Source: Gracilaria domingensis (Eukaryota; Rhodophyta; Florideophyceae; Gracilariales; Gracilariaceae). From it: a DNA stretch of 64,000 nt. Below the pieces are notes generated by a model that saw nothing but the letters and a program-made list of their open reading frames with translations, ran no database searches and was not told the origin of the DNA. The DNA lies in the NCBI GenBank assembly GCA_022539475.1, contig VCMS01000127.1:1-64000 (forward strand), in the 5' to 3' direction. A program made the position numbers and the translations under genes. Below, piece after piece: positions 13,680-23,103 of this stretch (position 1 is its first letter; each line of letters begins with the position of its first letter).

Positions 13680-16600
13680 CCGCTTTCGACCTCCTCTCCG
13701 CTTCGGAACGTGCTTCCCTTGCAGTCTTTGTCCGTCGTTTCTCGTTCAGTTCTTCTTCCCAATGGTCCTAACTACCTGTACCACATAAGGAAGCGTGGGT
13801 GCCCGCTTCGTACTCGCCGGGAGTCTTATCCATTCAACAGCATGTCAAACTCATTGCCCCGTTTCGCTCTGAAAGCAGCGCTGGAAGACCGACCAATAGC
13901 CCGGCCCATTCGAGAAACGCACGCGTCTCAGAGCTTTCCCGCACCGCGCCCGCATCTTTCCGCCAACGTCACTGGCCCCTTGTCGCCTTCCGCGAGCCTC
14001 CAGTGTCCGCAGGGCACATCGGTCGACCGCCACTCCGTCGCCCCTCCCTTCCGGACACTTTGCATTGTGTCTTCCTCCTTCCCGCGGCTCCCGCGTCATT
14101 AGAGCGACGAACACGAAGCAGTCCCGCCCAGTGCCTTCTGAGGAGGCCTCGGTGATCTTGCTATGGCCTTATCTCACGGCTTTGTCCTGGCTATCAGTAG
14201 CTTCCAACCTTGCATCCGTGCACGGAGGACGACTTAATTTGGGCTACTTCGGGACCCGCGATTTCGCCAAAAGCGATTCACGAGACCCATAACAAGCTTC
14301 CAAGCGCCTGTACAGACACTGAAGAAGGCCCATTTCGCAACGATACGCTCAAAGCGACGGTTTTCAATCGCAGAACGTGCCTCGCAGAAGAACATGTAAG
14401 CTTCAGCGCACCCTCTACACGAGAGACCGTATCGACACTTGCTGACAACAGCTCCAGCTTGGCTACAACGAAAACATTCTTCACCTTTCCTTCAGACCAC
14501 TCCCACCGAAAATATCTCACCCCCATGTCCGGTCTTCTCGCAAGAGACGCCACTCAAAACTTAAGGCCAATGGGTCATGGGCCTCTTTGGATACGTAGAC
14601 ATAAGTGGCTCGGTACTCCAAGACAATAAAGTTAGCAGCGCGATCTTTCGTAGGTCTTCTGCAGGTATACACCGATAAGTCTTCACAACCTCTACAAGCA
14701 CAACATCGGTTACCGCCCTATCCTCTCTCACCTCAATATTTCCAACTTCTCCGACCAGTCGCGTAAGTGTAATCCGTGATGACCTACAGTAGTGGCACAT
14801 ACTTCCCTACCACACTGATCGAGGTTTCCGCATCTGAAGCAGAACGCAATGCATTCGCTTCTAGCAAGTCTCTACGCGAGTCCAGGATGCCAAATCCTGT
14901 CAACGAATCTCTTCGTCAAAGTCTGGAGCCCAATTCTAAATCTCACGCAGAAAGGTTTTCAGTTCATCGGCGAAGACAAACTAAGTCGAGTGGTGCCATC
15001 CTCTTGCTTGCAAGTTATTGTGCGGATATTCCTGAGGCTACAGGACATTCTGTCATTTCTTCATGGCACCAAAACGCAAAGCCCGTGTCAATGATGCAAA
15101 GCCCCTCCTCATCTTTATGCAGTCCTACTTCCACCTCATTCAACGGACGTTCTCAAGGCACACCGAAAGCATACGAAAGACATACACACGCTATCTTGCA
15201 AACTGCACAAAAAGACGCAGCGGCGGACAGACGTCCACGTCGTGCGAGGGCGAGGAGATCTCCAAGCGGATTCTGATGCGTTCAAATTCCATATCTCTCA
15301 ATTCTTCCGTTCCTCCGAACTTCCCGTAAGCCCTGGGAATGGTCTCGGGGATTGGTCTTACAGCTCTGTTTCAATTTCGAACCATTACCAACCTTGCATC
15401 TCGCACTCCGTTCAACAGTCTGGATAAAACGGCCACAATCGAGAGACTTCGCGTCGACCACCCTCCTGTGCCACACACACTAGGCAACACTCTGCACTCC
15501 GCGTTCATCATTTCGCAACCGATACGCCACCGCCACCTCCTCCAACCATGCGCCAAACGCCATTCTAGCTGCCATAGAACGCGCATTCTCCCTGCCACGG
15601 TTTTACCATATCGATTTCTCCCACCGCAGGAAGAAAGGCAAATCTTTGAATGTGTATCTTCCCGAAAGACGGTCTCCGTGGAATGCTTGGAGGCCAAACA
15701 ATCTACAAAGCAACTTGGACATGGTCTTTCCCTTCATAGGAGCATTCTTTGACATAATGCTGTGGAGAACGGACGTTTGCCACGCAATCACAACCGTTTC
15801 TCTCAGTACTCGGAACTTTGCTCTCGACCTTATTCAGATTACAATCGTGACCCGTATTGGGAACTGATAAGCTCTCTCCTGTGTCTTAGTTCGGATTGAG
15901 CCTTCAGCGTTTCGCAACAGAAGAGCTCTGGCGGATTTTCATCCTCAGACTGGGAACTCTGAAGTTTCATTTCTCCAGATCATCTCGTGGACGATATCCG
16001 CCGTCCTGGGAAGTATCACGTACTACGACGCAAAGGCATATACGAAAATGCACACCTGCTATTTAAAGCAACTACAAAAAGAGTCGCAGGAACAGCAACG
16101 GCTGTGGACGGAGACTATTCGCTCCATTGAGCACGACATGTTAGAAAGCCAATGGAAGTGGGCAATACTCCTTACCAGCGTAAATCCAGGTTTACCAGGA
16201 ACTGTCCACACAGCTTCTCAGTTTTTGCAATGAGAGGGCGTTCTTTCTTTACGAGCTCTTCAACATTGTGTCTTCAGTATGTCCAGTTTCAAAAAATGGA
16301 CTGCTGTTAGAGAGAATGTGTCTCAAGTCGGGACACAGTCCGATTCCTTTGATCATTGGTGAACCAGGCCCTTCCTTCTTCTCCTCAGTCTCGTGACAGA
16401 AACAAACTGGATGAGCACTCTATTACATACGTTCCCAGAAAAGACAAGGAATAACTGCTGGTGAATTCGGCCCCTCCGTCGAAAGGCGGTTTTGTTTCCG
16501 ACCTCTTGAACACGTCTCGATTCGTCTTCTAAGGCAACTTAAGCTGGGACGACCCAAATACCCCATCATGCCAACATGTCTTCGCTTTCTCCAGCATTTG

Positions 16601-16700
16601 GTCCCAGTAGAACACCACAAGGTTTCCACATGTCATTGGTCCAGCCCACGGAGAAGATTCCAGAGACTCTGGGGTTTGCCACGTGTGTCGCTCCTGATGC
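13680..16700 (+). pseudogene. Plavaka-like transposase, broken copy B
   Basis: The whole stretch follows the complete transposase at 26375-23100 from just after its start to about residue 960. Frames change every few dozen bases, so only pieces of 60 to 170 codons stay open. Matching landmarks include the N-terminal zinc-finger region (13780-13860), the internal CxxC segment (15060-15120) and the HLLDH-type segment near 15970. Differences are mostly one- or two-base insertions, giving about 3000 bases against about 2860 in the clean copy. The 3' end is lost where the foldback element at 16818 lies nearby. Confidence 0.8.
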
Positions 16701-16817
16701 TCGGCCGTCGCGATTCGGGAGCTATTGCCAAGGTCGCGTATTGTGCCAAGTCGCCGGACAGTGGGTGTGAAGCGCTAGTTTTCTCTAGTTTGCATATATG
16801 TGCACGCGTGTGCAGCG

Positions 16818-17631
16818 AAATCACTGCCGGAAGAGCCGGAGGAGTGCTTTCGAAGGTCTTCCGGAGGGTGCCAGATGTGGCAGAACGTGCCCCGCTGCCG
16901 GGGCGGGGGGGGGGGGGGGGGGTGGGTCGTGTTAGGGTAGCTACCCTAACACGCGCGGACCCCCCCGCCCGCGGCACGTTTTGGACGATTTTTGAAAAAG
17001 GTGCGATTTTATGCCGCGGCGGGCGGGGGGGGGTTCGGTCGTGTTAGGGTAGCTACCCTAACACGACGACCCCTCCGCCGCGGCACGTTTCTTGGACGTT
17101 TTTTTGAAAACTTTGGCGATTTTAAAATGTGCGATTTTTATGCCCGCGGGCGGGGGGGGGGGTCCGGTCGTGTTAGGGTCCTACCCTAAACACGAGCGGA
17201 CCCCCGCCCACGGGCACATTTTTGGGACGATTTTTTTGACCAAATGTGCGATTTTATGCCCGGGCGGGGGGTCGGTCGTGTTGGGTAGGTACCCTAACAC
17301 GACCGACCACCCCGCCCGGCGGGAAGTTTTGGACGATTTTTTGAAAAATTGCGATTTTAAATGTGCGATTTGTTACTGCCCGCGGGGCGGGGGGGGTCGG
17401 CTCGTGTAGGGTAGCTTTACCCTAACACGACCGGACCCCCCCGCCCGCGGCACGTTTTGGACGCATTTTTTGGAAAAATGTTTCGAATTTATGCGCGGGC
17501 GGGGGGGGTTCCGGTCGTGTTAGGGTAGGTACCCTAACACGACGCGCCCCCTCCCGCCGCGGGCACGTTCTGCCACATTCGGAGGCGCCTTCCGGGTATC
17601 TCCCAAAACACGCCGCCGCCGGCAGTGATTT
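16818..17631. mobile_element. GC-rich foldback element with palindromic array
   Basis: The ends are inverted repeats of about 70 bases: AAATCACTGCCGG at 16818 and its complement ending at 17631, followed inward on both sides by GTGGCAGAACGTGCC and its complement. Inside are six units of about 107-128 bases. Each has a near-perfect palindrome (GTGTTAGGGTAG and its complement; centres near 16941, 17052, 17180, 17290, 17415, 17527) flanked by CCGG/GGGGGG runs, plus a spacer TTTTGGACGATTTTTTGAAA. No protein is encoded. It is best described as a non-autonomous foldback or MITE-like element. It adjoins the broken end of transposase copy B, which suggests insertion there. Long G runs (16906-16923) are a likely source of sequence error. 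Confidence 0.75.
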
Positions 17632-17996
17632 TTCGGTACTCCCGGCCGCCGGACGCTATGGCGCCGCTGTCCACGTGTTATTTGCGGGAGTAGGCTCTCA
17701 TGGAAGTGAACTGAGTGTACTCTTGACTACTATGCAAAGCATTGAAGATCAATAGACAGCGCGACCGATTGCTCAGTGAGTCTCATGCGTGAACTCCACG
17801 ACTCCTAAAGCCGTACAATAGCGTGCGAGCGGCCACGGACAGGACCAGGGCGAGACTAGCAGTGGCGCTGGGAGGAGCTGCCGAAAGCGGGGGTGCCCAG
17901 CGTAAGTCGCCATTTAAAAGGCTCGCATCCGTTCTGTATCTCGCAGAGCGAGCGTATTGTTGATAATAACCTTTCACCTGCAATACGCTGTTCAAC

Positions 17997-19989
17997 ATGA
18001 AGCCAAACTCGTGTTCGAAAGCGTACGCGAAAGCGTGCCTCCTCGCACTTGCGGAGCACTCCGATATTGCAAGCGGTGGAATTGCGGGTTTCGCTGCAGA
18101 TGGATTATGTGAGATGAAGGACGGTGAAGTCGGGGAAGCGTTGTTCGCATGGAATTGGAAGTGTTCTACGCCCGGCGAGTTGCAACGCGGGAAGCAATTG
18201 GACCCAAGGTCCTTCGTCGGTGGTTCCATAATATTCTTCATCCGTCGAAGAGTTCAGACGTTCTACCGCTTACCAGGGGCGGAGGGCCTGGATCTTCCCA
18301 ATATATCCAGGATCTCCGGACGGCCGCTCTTGGATGAGAAAACTGATGGAACGGTGCAGCCAGATTCCGGCCCTCCAAGCGACGAACGGTGAGCGCTTAT
18401 GAGTGAAGCGATGAACGCCGACAAGACCCGACCGGAGCCAATTCGAAGTTCATCAACATGCCGAGACGGTAGCGCATCAGTAGCCACCGTCCGCGGGCCC
18501 CGGTCATCGTCTGTTGGCGGAGCCGGACACTAAGGAGACAATATCCTCCCCAGCTACGAAGCGGACAGTCCAACAAAGTCTATCTCGGCTACGGAGCCCA
18601 CTGCGTCGAAAAGGCTTCTCCTGCGATGAATCAGACCGTCGACACAAGGGGATCTTCTGGCGTCGAAACAGACGGTTCAGGCAGGGGACGGGCTGTGCAA
18701 GACGGAGGAAGATGGAATCATGACAAGGTTCCCCCTTTCCAGACGCGCGATGCGCAATCCGCAGCAAGGAGACTGGTCCCATCTGGAACCCCAAACTGCA
18801 CAGAAACTGCGGAGCGCCAGGACGATGAGTATGCTTTTGTCCGCAAGAATGGCACCGTCTCAAGTGTTCTGGCGAAGCGGTCTCGGACCAGGGACACTAC
18901 TCGGGAGCAACGACTAGCAGACGATTCGTCAGCAAGGTACCAAAGGTGCCTCAATCATTACCCGGATGGTTGTTGTTAACGCTGTTAACATCAACTCTGG
19001 GTTGGACACTCCGCCCATTTACTCGCGTTGGAGTAGTTAAACGCCACGTTGATCGCCTTGTGAAGAGTATGGGAGAGCGGGGGATATTGCAGTACGATGG
19101 GTTTCTCCAGTGGTGGCTTACAAGATGCTACTACGGGAGAGAGGGCCATGCTGACAAGGGAGCTAAGGAAGAAGTTGCCTTCAATTGTAGATCGGTTTGC
19201 ATCGTCTGAAAGCTTCACATATTTGGCAGCGAGCTGGTGCCACAGAAGTGGAGCGATTAGCCAGCGTTTTCTGGCGTTGCAATCTTGCTATACGAAGAGA
19301 TGGGGAGGCCCATTGGGATAAAGAATTGTTATGTGTTGCTTCGACCTCAATGAGTCGACGAGTACCATGCCGAAGATATGTTTATGGCAGACAAGATTAC
19401 AACTCTATAGCTTAGTGTGGTTCGCCATTCGCTAATTGAAGATGTTGAGGGGGCTGACGCCGGCAGACGTGGATCTGCGAAGTGACAGAAGTGCTTGAAG
19501 GAGAGCCAACTGATTGGGCACTGTGGCAATTCGCATTGAACATGTAGCGTCCTAACATTTCTGAAACTGCACTTAAGGTTGCCTTTAAGAGAAGTATGAA
19601 ACTGAGAAATGTCTATGCAGTGTTCTCGTCTACTGCTGTACTTGGTGGCAGTATGTGGTTGAACTGTAATCAGGAAAAACTGGCAGAGGAACAGAGAGCT
19701 TGGCGGAAACTTCTCACCAAATACCTTGTCTAACGTTCAATATACTGCCATGGTTACGGTTATTCAGTTTCCGTTGATGGACGTTGAGCCAGAGAAGGAC
19801 GAGCTCACTCTCCAGAAGCAAGTTGTGAAGTGTATGAAGTTCATTGACGACGTGTTGGTTTCGGGTTTGGTCACAGGGGGTGATGTGGGCGACGTGGAGG
19901 GTGAAATGGAAGGCACTCTCGGAGACTATAAGTTTGGTGTTCTCGGCGAATCATGGAGCTTCCTTGCTTTTCTGACGAGAGGGAATTAA
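17997..19989 (+). pseudogene. Possible broken accessory reading frame of the transposon
   Basis: Open pieces on the plus strand suggest a damaged gene between the foldback element and the N gap. The first is 17997-18392 (131 codons, starting MKPNSCSKAYAK). A serine/threonine/proline-rich stretch follows at about 18400-18960. The last piece is 19726-19989, acidic and ending in LTRGN. None resembles a protein I recognise, and I could not align it with the 500-codon frame at 21601. It may be another accessory gene of the same transposon or an unrelated fragment. The call rests only on frame openness and composition. Confidence 0.3.
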
Positions 19990-20081
19990 GGGTGCATTCA
20001 ATGAATCACACCCTTGACCGACACTGTTGACGGACCTATGTTCCCTGGCAAGGATTTGAATAGGAGGCCATGGTATTGTGA

Positions 20082-20891
20082 NNNNNNNNNNNNNNNNNNN
20101 NNNNNNNNNNNNNNNNNNNNNNNNNNNNNNNNNNNNNNNNNNNNNNNNNNNNNNNNNNNNNNNNNNNNNNNNNNNNNNNNNNNNNNNNNNNNNNNNNNNN
20201 NNNNNNNNNNNNNNNNNNNNNNNNNNNNNNNNNNNNNNNNNNNNNNNNNNNNNNNNNNNNNNNNNNNNNNNNNNNNNNNNNNNNNNNNNNNNNNNNNNNN
20301 NNNNNNNNNNNNNNNNNNNNNNNNNNNNNNNNNNNNNNNNNNNNNNNNNNNNNNNNNNNNNNNNNNNNNNNNNNNNNNNNNNNNNNNNNNNNNNNNNNNN
20401 NNNNNNNNNNNNNNNNNNNNNNNNNNNNNNNNNNNNNNNNNNNNNNNNNNNNNNNNNNNNNNNNNNNNNNNNNNNNNNNNNNNNNNNNNNNNNNNNNNNN
20501 NNNNNNNNNNNNNNNNNNNNNNNNNNNNNNNNNNNNNNNNNNNNNNNNNNNNNNNNNNNNNNNNNNNNNNNNNNNNNNNNNNNNNNNNNNNNNNNNNNNN
20601 NNNNNNNNNNNNNNNNNNNNNNNNNNNNNNNNNNNNNNNNNNNNNNNNNNNNNNNNNNNNNNNNNNNNNNNNNNNNNNNNNNNNNNNNNNNNNNNNNNNN
20701 NNNNNNNNNNNNNNNNNNNNNNNNNNNNNNNNNNNNNNNNNNNNNNNNNNNNNNNNNNNNNNNNNNNNNNNNNNNNNNNNNNNNNNNNNNNNNNNNNNNN
20801 NNNNNNNNNNNNNNNNNNNNNNNNNNNNNNNNNNNNNNNNNNNNNNNNNNNNNNNNNNNNNNNNNNNNNNNNNNNNNNNNNNNNNNNNNNN
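20082..20891. other. Assembly gap (810 N)
   Basis: The bases are unknown. Apparent long open frames running through this stretch exist only because N codons cannot contain stops. Confidence 1.
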
Positions 20892-21589
20892 AGCGTCTTC
20901 CGCGGATTGCGTCAAGAATTCGTGGATCAGCGAACGATGTCGTGCCGTCAACTGCCGATAATGCAAATCGTGCATCTGTCTCTGCTCCTCAAGAAGATGA
21001 GGTAACTGGGCCCAGCGGGTCAGGACACGAGGGCATTACAACTGGAACCGAAGAGGTTCGTATGACACCAAAACCTTCATGTCCCCGGCCGATATCGAAG
21101 ACCGGAGCTACTGGGGCGCGGGTTACGCCGCCCAGTGGATCTGGACAACAAGGAACAATGACGAGAAGTCGTGAGAGTCCTAGTATATTAAGATCGTCAC
21201 GTCCATCCCTCTCTTCTAGAACTGGGGCCGCTATGAATCGTATCATGCCTCGCAATGGGTCCGGACAAGGGAGAAAAACAATAAGAAATCGAGAGACAAC
21301 TGATAGACGAGTTACTTTTCGACCTTCCCCTCTTTCCAGAACGGGGGCCGTTGCAGCTCGTACGAGGCCCAATTCATCTGATATACCATGCCATGGAGGA
21401 GGACATACACGGGAGTTGGAGCTCGGAGCCGTGCCAAGGGTGGACACAGAACGCCTGCAGCCTCTCGTGGCTAAGGCTATGGCACATGAGGATAGTTCCG
21501 ATAACGAAATAACACCGAATCCTGCGGCATTACCGGGGCCTGTCGCCGAAGAAGCTAGGGAAATAACGGAAGATATCCAAACTGGTTGA
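20892..21589 (+). CDS. Repeat-rich frame upstream of transposon ORF2, 5' end in gap
   Basis: The frame is open from the gap to a TGA at 21587-21589, giving about 232 visible residues. It is low in hydrophobic residues and rich in S, T, P, R and G, so probably disordered. It holds about three tandem repeats of 39-40 residues (roughly 21005-21365), each with a GSG(Q/H) motif and an SRTGA or SKTGA motif. The next frame, starting at 21601, overlaps the TGA region closely in another phase. The two may be one protein joined by an intron or broken by one indel, or separate genes. The function is unknown and the true start is hidden. Confidence 0.5.
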
Positions 21590-21600
21590 ATTCAAGCTCT

Positions 21601-23103
21601 ATGAACAGACCTGATCTTTTAAATGAACTGAATTGCTTGAAAGAAAAGGTTAAGACGCTACAAGAGGACTTGATGGTTCGGGGAATTCTAGTGAAGGTCG
21701 CCCAAGAGCAGAGTACGGCTTTGAAAAAGAGGCTTGAAGAGAAGGATCTAGTCATTGAAGGGCTAAGAGGGGCACTGAAACAGGAGGGAGATAGGAGTAC
21801 ACGTGCTGGTGAACCTGGGCAGACAGGTCGAAAGAAGCATAAAATTGAGGTGTGCGACGAGTTTCGAGGGGTTGCTCGAGCAGTGTATCACAACATGCTG
21901 ACGTGGGCAAGGAGAGAAACAAGTGAGCTATGGCTCGAAGGTGAGTCGCTCACCCGAAATTGGGGTAACCGTGCCGAGAAGGTGGAAGACGCAACTGAGA
22001 GTGGGGAAGGGCTTATTGAGCCGGAGGAAGGTGGTTCATACATGGTTCCTAAAAACCCCGTGGAGCTCTTGGGCAGTTTTGGCATGTTCACACCGTCGGT
22101 AGAGGGGGGGCCAGATGCTTTGCTGAAGAAAATGGTTGAAAGCGAGTTGAAGGAGTTGAGCTGGGAAGGTATTAGAAAAGCATCTCTTACCGACAGGTGT
22201 ATACTGGAACTTTGTGCAGATATGTGCCTTAGGCAGAGAATGCGGCAGACCATGAGTGACGTCGTGGGCGTTCGTAAGAGAAATACGAGGGATAAACTAT
22301 TTCTGCTCCTGGGGTACGATCTGATTTGGAGAAGAACAAAGCTGGTAGAAGAGAATGCTGACGAACTCACAATGCAGTTGAAGGAAGCGCAGGAGAACAT
22401 ACTGCGTCTTGACGAAAATGGTGTACCGAACACTTCATGGTGGAGAAAAGCCCCATTTGTTCGTCTAAAGTACTCCAATGCGGACAATGTCGAGGATATG
22501 CCGACGGAAGATCAAGACTTGTTCTTCCGAAACCGTGTCGGGGTACAAGTGCTGAAGGAGTTTATTGGGTATGATGTGGAAGACAAGGATACGGGCACCT
22601 TTTTAGATGGCACAATACTGTTGCTCGCACGTTTGGACGCTTGGGTGTTGACGGTTGTGAGCCTTCTAAGTACGGATGTGTCAAGGGGTGGCCAGAGACA
22701 GAAACTGTTTACAAAGAAGTTTGCTGAACTGCTACCTCTGTGTTTAAAGAATGTTCTGGGGGATGTTAGGCAACATGTCTTGAGGACCAATTCCAGCGAG
22801 TTTCATAATTTTGGAACGACAACGGAAGATTGGACTAAGGTTCTTGGTAATGACATGAGAGAGGCTACATTTGGATATCGAATGCCGTCGAACGGAAGAC
22901 TTTACCTCACTGTGAAAGAACAATTTTTTATTGACAGTGTGAGCCGAAGATTGGGGTCTATTAGCGATTGCTTCGTTGGTGAATGCGAGGAAGGGGATAT
23001 GGAGTTCAAGGAAATGGACATGAACGATTTCGGAATTAACACAGGATCACAAGAAAAGGCACCACAAGGTGAACATGTAGAAGATGGAGCCCTTAATGTT
23101 TAA
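21601..23103 (+). CDS. Transposon partner protein ORF2 (unknown function)
   Basis: A clean 500-codon frame from the first ATG at 21601. The first 60 or so residues look like a charged coiled coil (leucines and K/E-rich heptads). Next comes a low-complexity linker with a basic patch (GRKKHK), then a largely helical region with no motif I can name, and an acidic tail (GECEEGDMEFKEMD). It does not resemble a transposase, nuclease, helicase or OTU/Ulp1 protease by eye. Its stop (23101-23103) overlaps the stop of the convergent transposase (23102-23100) across TTTAA, so the two are tightly coupled in position. I infer it is an accessory protein of the Plavaka-like element, comparable in place only to second ORFs of CACTA elements. 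Confidence 0.65.
   Translation: MNRPDLLNELNCLKEKVKTLQEDLMVRGILVKVAQEQSTALKKRLEEKDLVIEGLRGALKQEGDRSTRAGEPGQTGRKKHKIEVCDEFRGVARAVYHNMLTWARRETSELWLEGESLTRNWGNRAEKVEDATESGEGLIEPEEGGSYMVPKNPVELLGSFGMFTPSVEGGPDALLKKMVESELKELSWEGIRKASLTDRCILELCADMCLRQRMRQTMSDVVGVRKRNTRDKLFLLLGYDLIWRRTKLVEENADELTMQLKEAQENILRLDENGVPNTSWWRKAPFVRLKYSNADNVEDMPTEDQDLFFRNRVGVQVLKEFIGYDVEDKDTGTFLDGTILLLARLDAWVLTVVSLLSTDVSRGGQRQKLFTKKFAELLPLCLKNVLGDVRQHVLRTNSSEFHNFGTTTEDWTKVLGNDMREATFGYRMPSNGRLYLTVKEQFFIDSVSRRLGSISDCFVGECEEGDMEFKEMDMNDFGINTGSQEKAPQGEHVEDGALNV

Larger units (their letters stand above)
11502..16700 (+). mobile_element. Plavaka-like element, left inverted arm (copy B)
   Basis: This arm is the reverse complement of 28423 down to about 23500. 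Outer ends match from CGTCTGTCTCTTGCAG (11502 here, 28423 on the right). Inward come copies of a GGGTCGTCCAGA word (11537-11635), a cluster of hairpins (11932-12084), a tandemly doubled segment (12120-12860), a hairpin-bearing upstream region (13270-13390) and a broken transposase (13680-16700). It ends where the foldback element begins. No clear target-site duplication flanks the outer ends, so the true termini may not be exactly here. Confidence 0.75.

Noticed and set aside
16929-17547. Interstitial telomere tract
   Set aside because: TTAGGG occurs once per unit within a palindrome, never in tandem, so it is not a telomere remnant.
16890-17580. CRISPR-like array
   Set aside because: Units are regularly spaced, but the repeats are long palindromes with conserved spacers in a eukaryotic transposon; no Cas genes.
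19998-21589. Very long open frames across the N block on both strands
   Set aside because: Unknown bases contain no stops; only the part from 20892 is real sequence.
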